Shown one piece after another: positions 6,880-7,798 of a stretch of DNA of 7,798 nucleotides. Made by a program: the position numbers and the translations under genes. The DNA is from an uncultured Bacillota bacterium (GTDB lineage Bacteria > Bacillota > Dehalobacteriia > UBA4068): the NCBI GenBank assembly GCA_934427095.1, contig CAKRYM010000061.1, positions 1 through 7,798 on the forward strand, written 5' to 3'. A model generated the notes under the pieces. That model was not told the origin of the DNA. It searched no databases and worked only from the letters and a program-made list of their open reading frames with translations. The number at the start of each line of letters is the position of its first letter. The stretch's first letter is position 1.

Positions 6880-6963
6880 GAAAAAAGCATGAATTTCTGT
6901 TGATGATAACTTGAAGCTTACCGGCAGTCTCTTAGCACATCTTTACGAAAAAAGCACGATTTT
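6880..6963. repeat. Direct repeat GAAAAAAGCA, two copies 67 bases apart
   Basis: GAAAAAAGCA occurs at 6880-6889 and 6947-6956. Similarity extends to 15 of 17 bases when the following TGAATTT and CGATTTT are included. Both copies lie upstream of the permease and just past the recombinase remnant. They could be regulator sites or traces of a past insertion. Confidence 0.45.
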
Positions 6964-6980
6964 AATGTATACTTTGCCGG
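6921..6980. repeat. Spaced inverted repeat CCGGCA/TGCCGG
   Basis: Six-base arms at 6921-6926 and 6975-6980, separated by 48 bases, lie just past the stop codon of the recombinase remnant. They may be an element end or chance; the arms are short. Confidence 0.25.
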
Positions 6981-6988
6981 AATTTTCA

Positions 6989-7375
6989 CTATTCTGAAAA
7001 CTTCGGGAACTTCTTTGCTTTCTCATAAAAGCAAGTGCGGCTGATGCCCGATTTGGACAAAGCCTCTTTCAAGGTAATTTCCTTGGCCCGCCATTGCTGT
7101 ATGATTTGGGGAAAACTTTTCGGTAAAGGCTTTCCCGGGTTGCCGAAGCGCACCCCTCCCTCCTTTGCCGCGGCAATGCCTTCTGCCTGCCGTTGCCGGA
7201 TATTCCGCCTCTCCGTCTCCGCAACATAGCTTAGGATTTGTAACACCAGATCGGCAATGAAGGTGCCGGTCAAATCCTTTTCCTTTTGGCGGGTATCCAG
7301 CAGCGGCATTTCTCATACCACCAGGTCTGCTCGAAGCTTTTTGGTGACCAAGGGCCATTGCCCCTGGATCTCCTT
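6989..7375 (-). pseudogene. Broken serine recombinase (resolvase/invertase family), C-terminal part
   Basis: Remnant of a small resolvase-type site-specific recombinase. The intact downstream piece (from Met at 7309, 106 residues) begins MPLLDTR and continues FIADLVLQILSYVAETERR and IRQRQAEGIAAAKEGG. These are the hallmark C-terminal catalytic-domain helix and linker of this family, and a helix-turn-helix tail follows (ITLKEALSKSGISRTCFYEKA). In the same frame upstream, IQGQWPLVTKKLRADLVV matches the residues expected just before MPLLDTR, but a TGA stop (7315-7313) interrupts it. No catalytic-serine N-terminus (YxRVS type) is visible: upstream sequence runs into the promoter region of the lysR gene. 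The gene is therefore both truncated and nonsense-interrupted, and should be inactive. It marks a past mobile-element or inversion event between the permease and lysR. The upstream boundary of the remnant is approximate. Whether the 106-residue fragment is translated is unknown; no good ribosome binding site precedes Met at 7309. Confidence 0.8.
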
Positions 7376-7412
7376 ATCCTTCCCCCTCTTCTTTCGCGCC
7401 ACGGCTTTCTTT

Positions 7413-7440
7413 TTGGTTGCAGGGGAACAGGAAATATGAT
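7413..7440 (+). promoter_or_regulatory. Candidate lysR promoter
   Basis: A good -10 TATGAT (7435-7440) lies 16 bases from a weak -35 TTGGTT (7413-7418). It is about 35 bases before the lysR start and immediately upstream of the recombinase remnant on the other strand. The -35 is poor, so confidence is limited. Confidence 0.4.
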
Positions 7441-7452
7441 ACACTGGCTGTA
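7440..7452. promoter_or_regulatory. T-N11-A LysR-box candidate
   Basis: TACACTGGCTGTA fits the T-N11-A pattern with short dyad arms TACA/TGTA, the usual form of a LysR-family binding site. It overlaps the end of the -10 and the predicted transcription start, a position expected for autorepression. The motif is short and could be chance. Confidence 0.35.
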
Positions 7453-7474
7453 CCAATGAAAACAGGGGGTTATG

Positions 7475-7798
7475 ATGAATAGCGAAAATCTCAAAACCTT
7501 TCTGCTTCTTTCCAAATTAAGAAATTTCACCCAAACCGCCGAGGAGCTTTGCGTAGCCCAGTCTACGGTCACCAACCGTATTGCGGAATTAGAACGGGAA
7601 TTGGGCAAGCCCTTGTTCACCCGGGAGAAAAAACATGTGGACCTGACCAAAGAGGGCAGCATGTTTGTGCATTATGCCAAGCGTATGGTGGAATTGGAAG
7701 AGGCTTCTATTCATGAGCTGAACGCCTCCGCCCAATATGAGAATATCCTTCATGTGGGCTCCACCAATACCATTTATGAGCTGGGGGTATACCCTATG
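7475..7798 (+). CDS. LysR-family transcriptional regulator, N-terminal part (runs off right edge)
   Basis: The first 108 codons of a LysR-type regulator are present; the family is usually about 290-310 residues. Residues 1-60 form the winged helix-turn-helix, with FTQTAEELCVAQSTVTNRIAE (18-38) as the recognition unit and GKPLFTREKKHVDLTKEG (44-61) as the wing. A linker helix follows (about 62-88), and the effector domain opens with ILHVGSTNTIYELGVYP. Two adjacent in-frame ATGs occur at 7472 and 7475. AGGGGG (7464-7469) lies only 2 bases from the first and 5 from the second, so 7475 is preferred. LysR genes are commonly divergent from a target; here the permease unit lies on the other side, now separated by about 800 bases that include the recombinase remnant. 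The true target may instead lie to the right, outside the window. The effector is unknown. Confidence 0.88.
   Translation, partial: MNSENLKTFLLLSKLRNFTQTAEELCVAQSTVTNRIAELERELGKPLFTREKKHVDLTKEGSMFVHYAKRMVELEEASIHELNASAQYENILHVGSTNTIYELGVYPM

Larger units (their letters stand above)
6672..6988. other. Permease leader and upstream region; structured RNA and small repeats, no gene
   Basis: No gene is supported here. The minus strand has a possible -10 TATACT (6855-6850) without a clear -35; if used, the leader is about 170 bases. Within that leader a nested hairpin combines outer arms CCCCTTT (6706-6712) and AAAGGGG (6752-6758) with inner arms TCCTTCC (6725-6731) and GGAAGGA (6745-6751). Further upstream lie a direct repeat and an inverted repeat, listed separately. 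Confidence 0.4.

Noticed and set aside
6672..6890. N-terminal extension of the permease to an ATG at 6890
   Set aside because: The added 73 residues do not look like the family, the first ATG has no Shine-Dalgarno, and ATG 6671 has GGAGGT at ideal spacing.
7270..7662. Minus-strand frame of 130 codons across the lysR start
   Set aside because: It is antisense to the clear LysR helix-turn-helix region and out of frame with the recombinase remnant.

Overview
This window looks like chromosomal DNA from an anaerobic, probably gut-type, member of the Bacillota (Clostridia or Negativicutes). The grounds are strong AGGAGG-type ribosome binding sites, near-consensus sigma-A promoters, roughly even base composition, a P-protein split into two subunits, and a resolvase remnant of a kind common in gut Firmicutes. 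The genus cannot be fixed from the sequence, and no rRNA, tRNA or CRISPR array is present.

Layout from left to right. Positions 1-2790 (minus strand) hold two overlapping genes for a divergent two-subunit glycine decarboxylase (P-protein) homologue: gcvPA-like 1366-2790, then gcvPB-like from 1366 running off the left edge. Positions 2791-3208 are a divergent intergenic region. It carries a promoter for gcvPA with a 19-bp spacer and internal dyad, which is the architecture typical of MerR-activated promoters, and a separate promoter for the plus-strand gene. Positions 3209-4132 (plus) encode a MerR-family regulator with a GyrI-like effector domain. Positions 4133-4337 hold terminator hairpins between convergent genes. 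Positions 4338-5153 (minus) encode a metallo-beta-lactamase-fold hydrolase of the AHL-lactonase/4-pyridoxolactonase type. Positions 5283-6671 (minus) encode an APC-superfamily amino acid/amine permease, joined to the hydrolase gene by a 129-base gap that contains a strong GC-rich hairpin. Positions 6672-6988 hold the permease leader and small repeats. Positions 6989 to about 7375 (minus) are a broken serine-recombinase gene that has lost its catalytic N-terminus and has an in-frame TGA. Positions 7475-7798 (plus) hold the start of a LysR-family regulator that leaves the right edge.

How the genes may work together (inference): the permease would import an amino acid or amine, the hydrolase would act on a lactone, ester or amide form of the substrate or product, and the P-protein pair would decarboxylate an amino acid through PLP. 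The MerR protein, divergent from gcvPA, would sense a small molecule and switch on the decarboxylase operon. Both P-protein subunits keep the PLP lysine and overall fold signatures but have lost several motifs that are nearly invariant in true glycine decarboxylases. The substrate may therefore not be glycine. H, T and L partner genes are not in the window, so whether this is a glycine cleavage system cannot be settled here.
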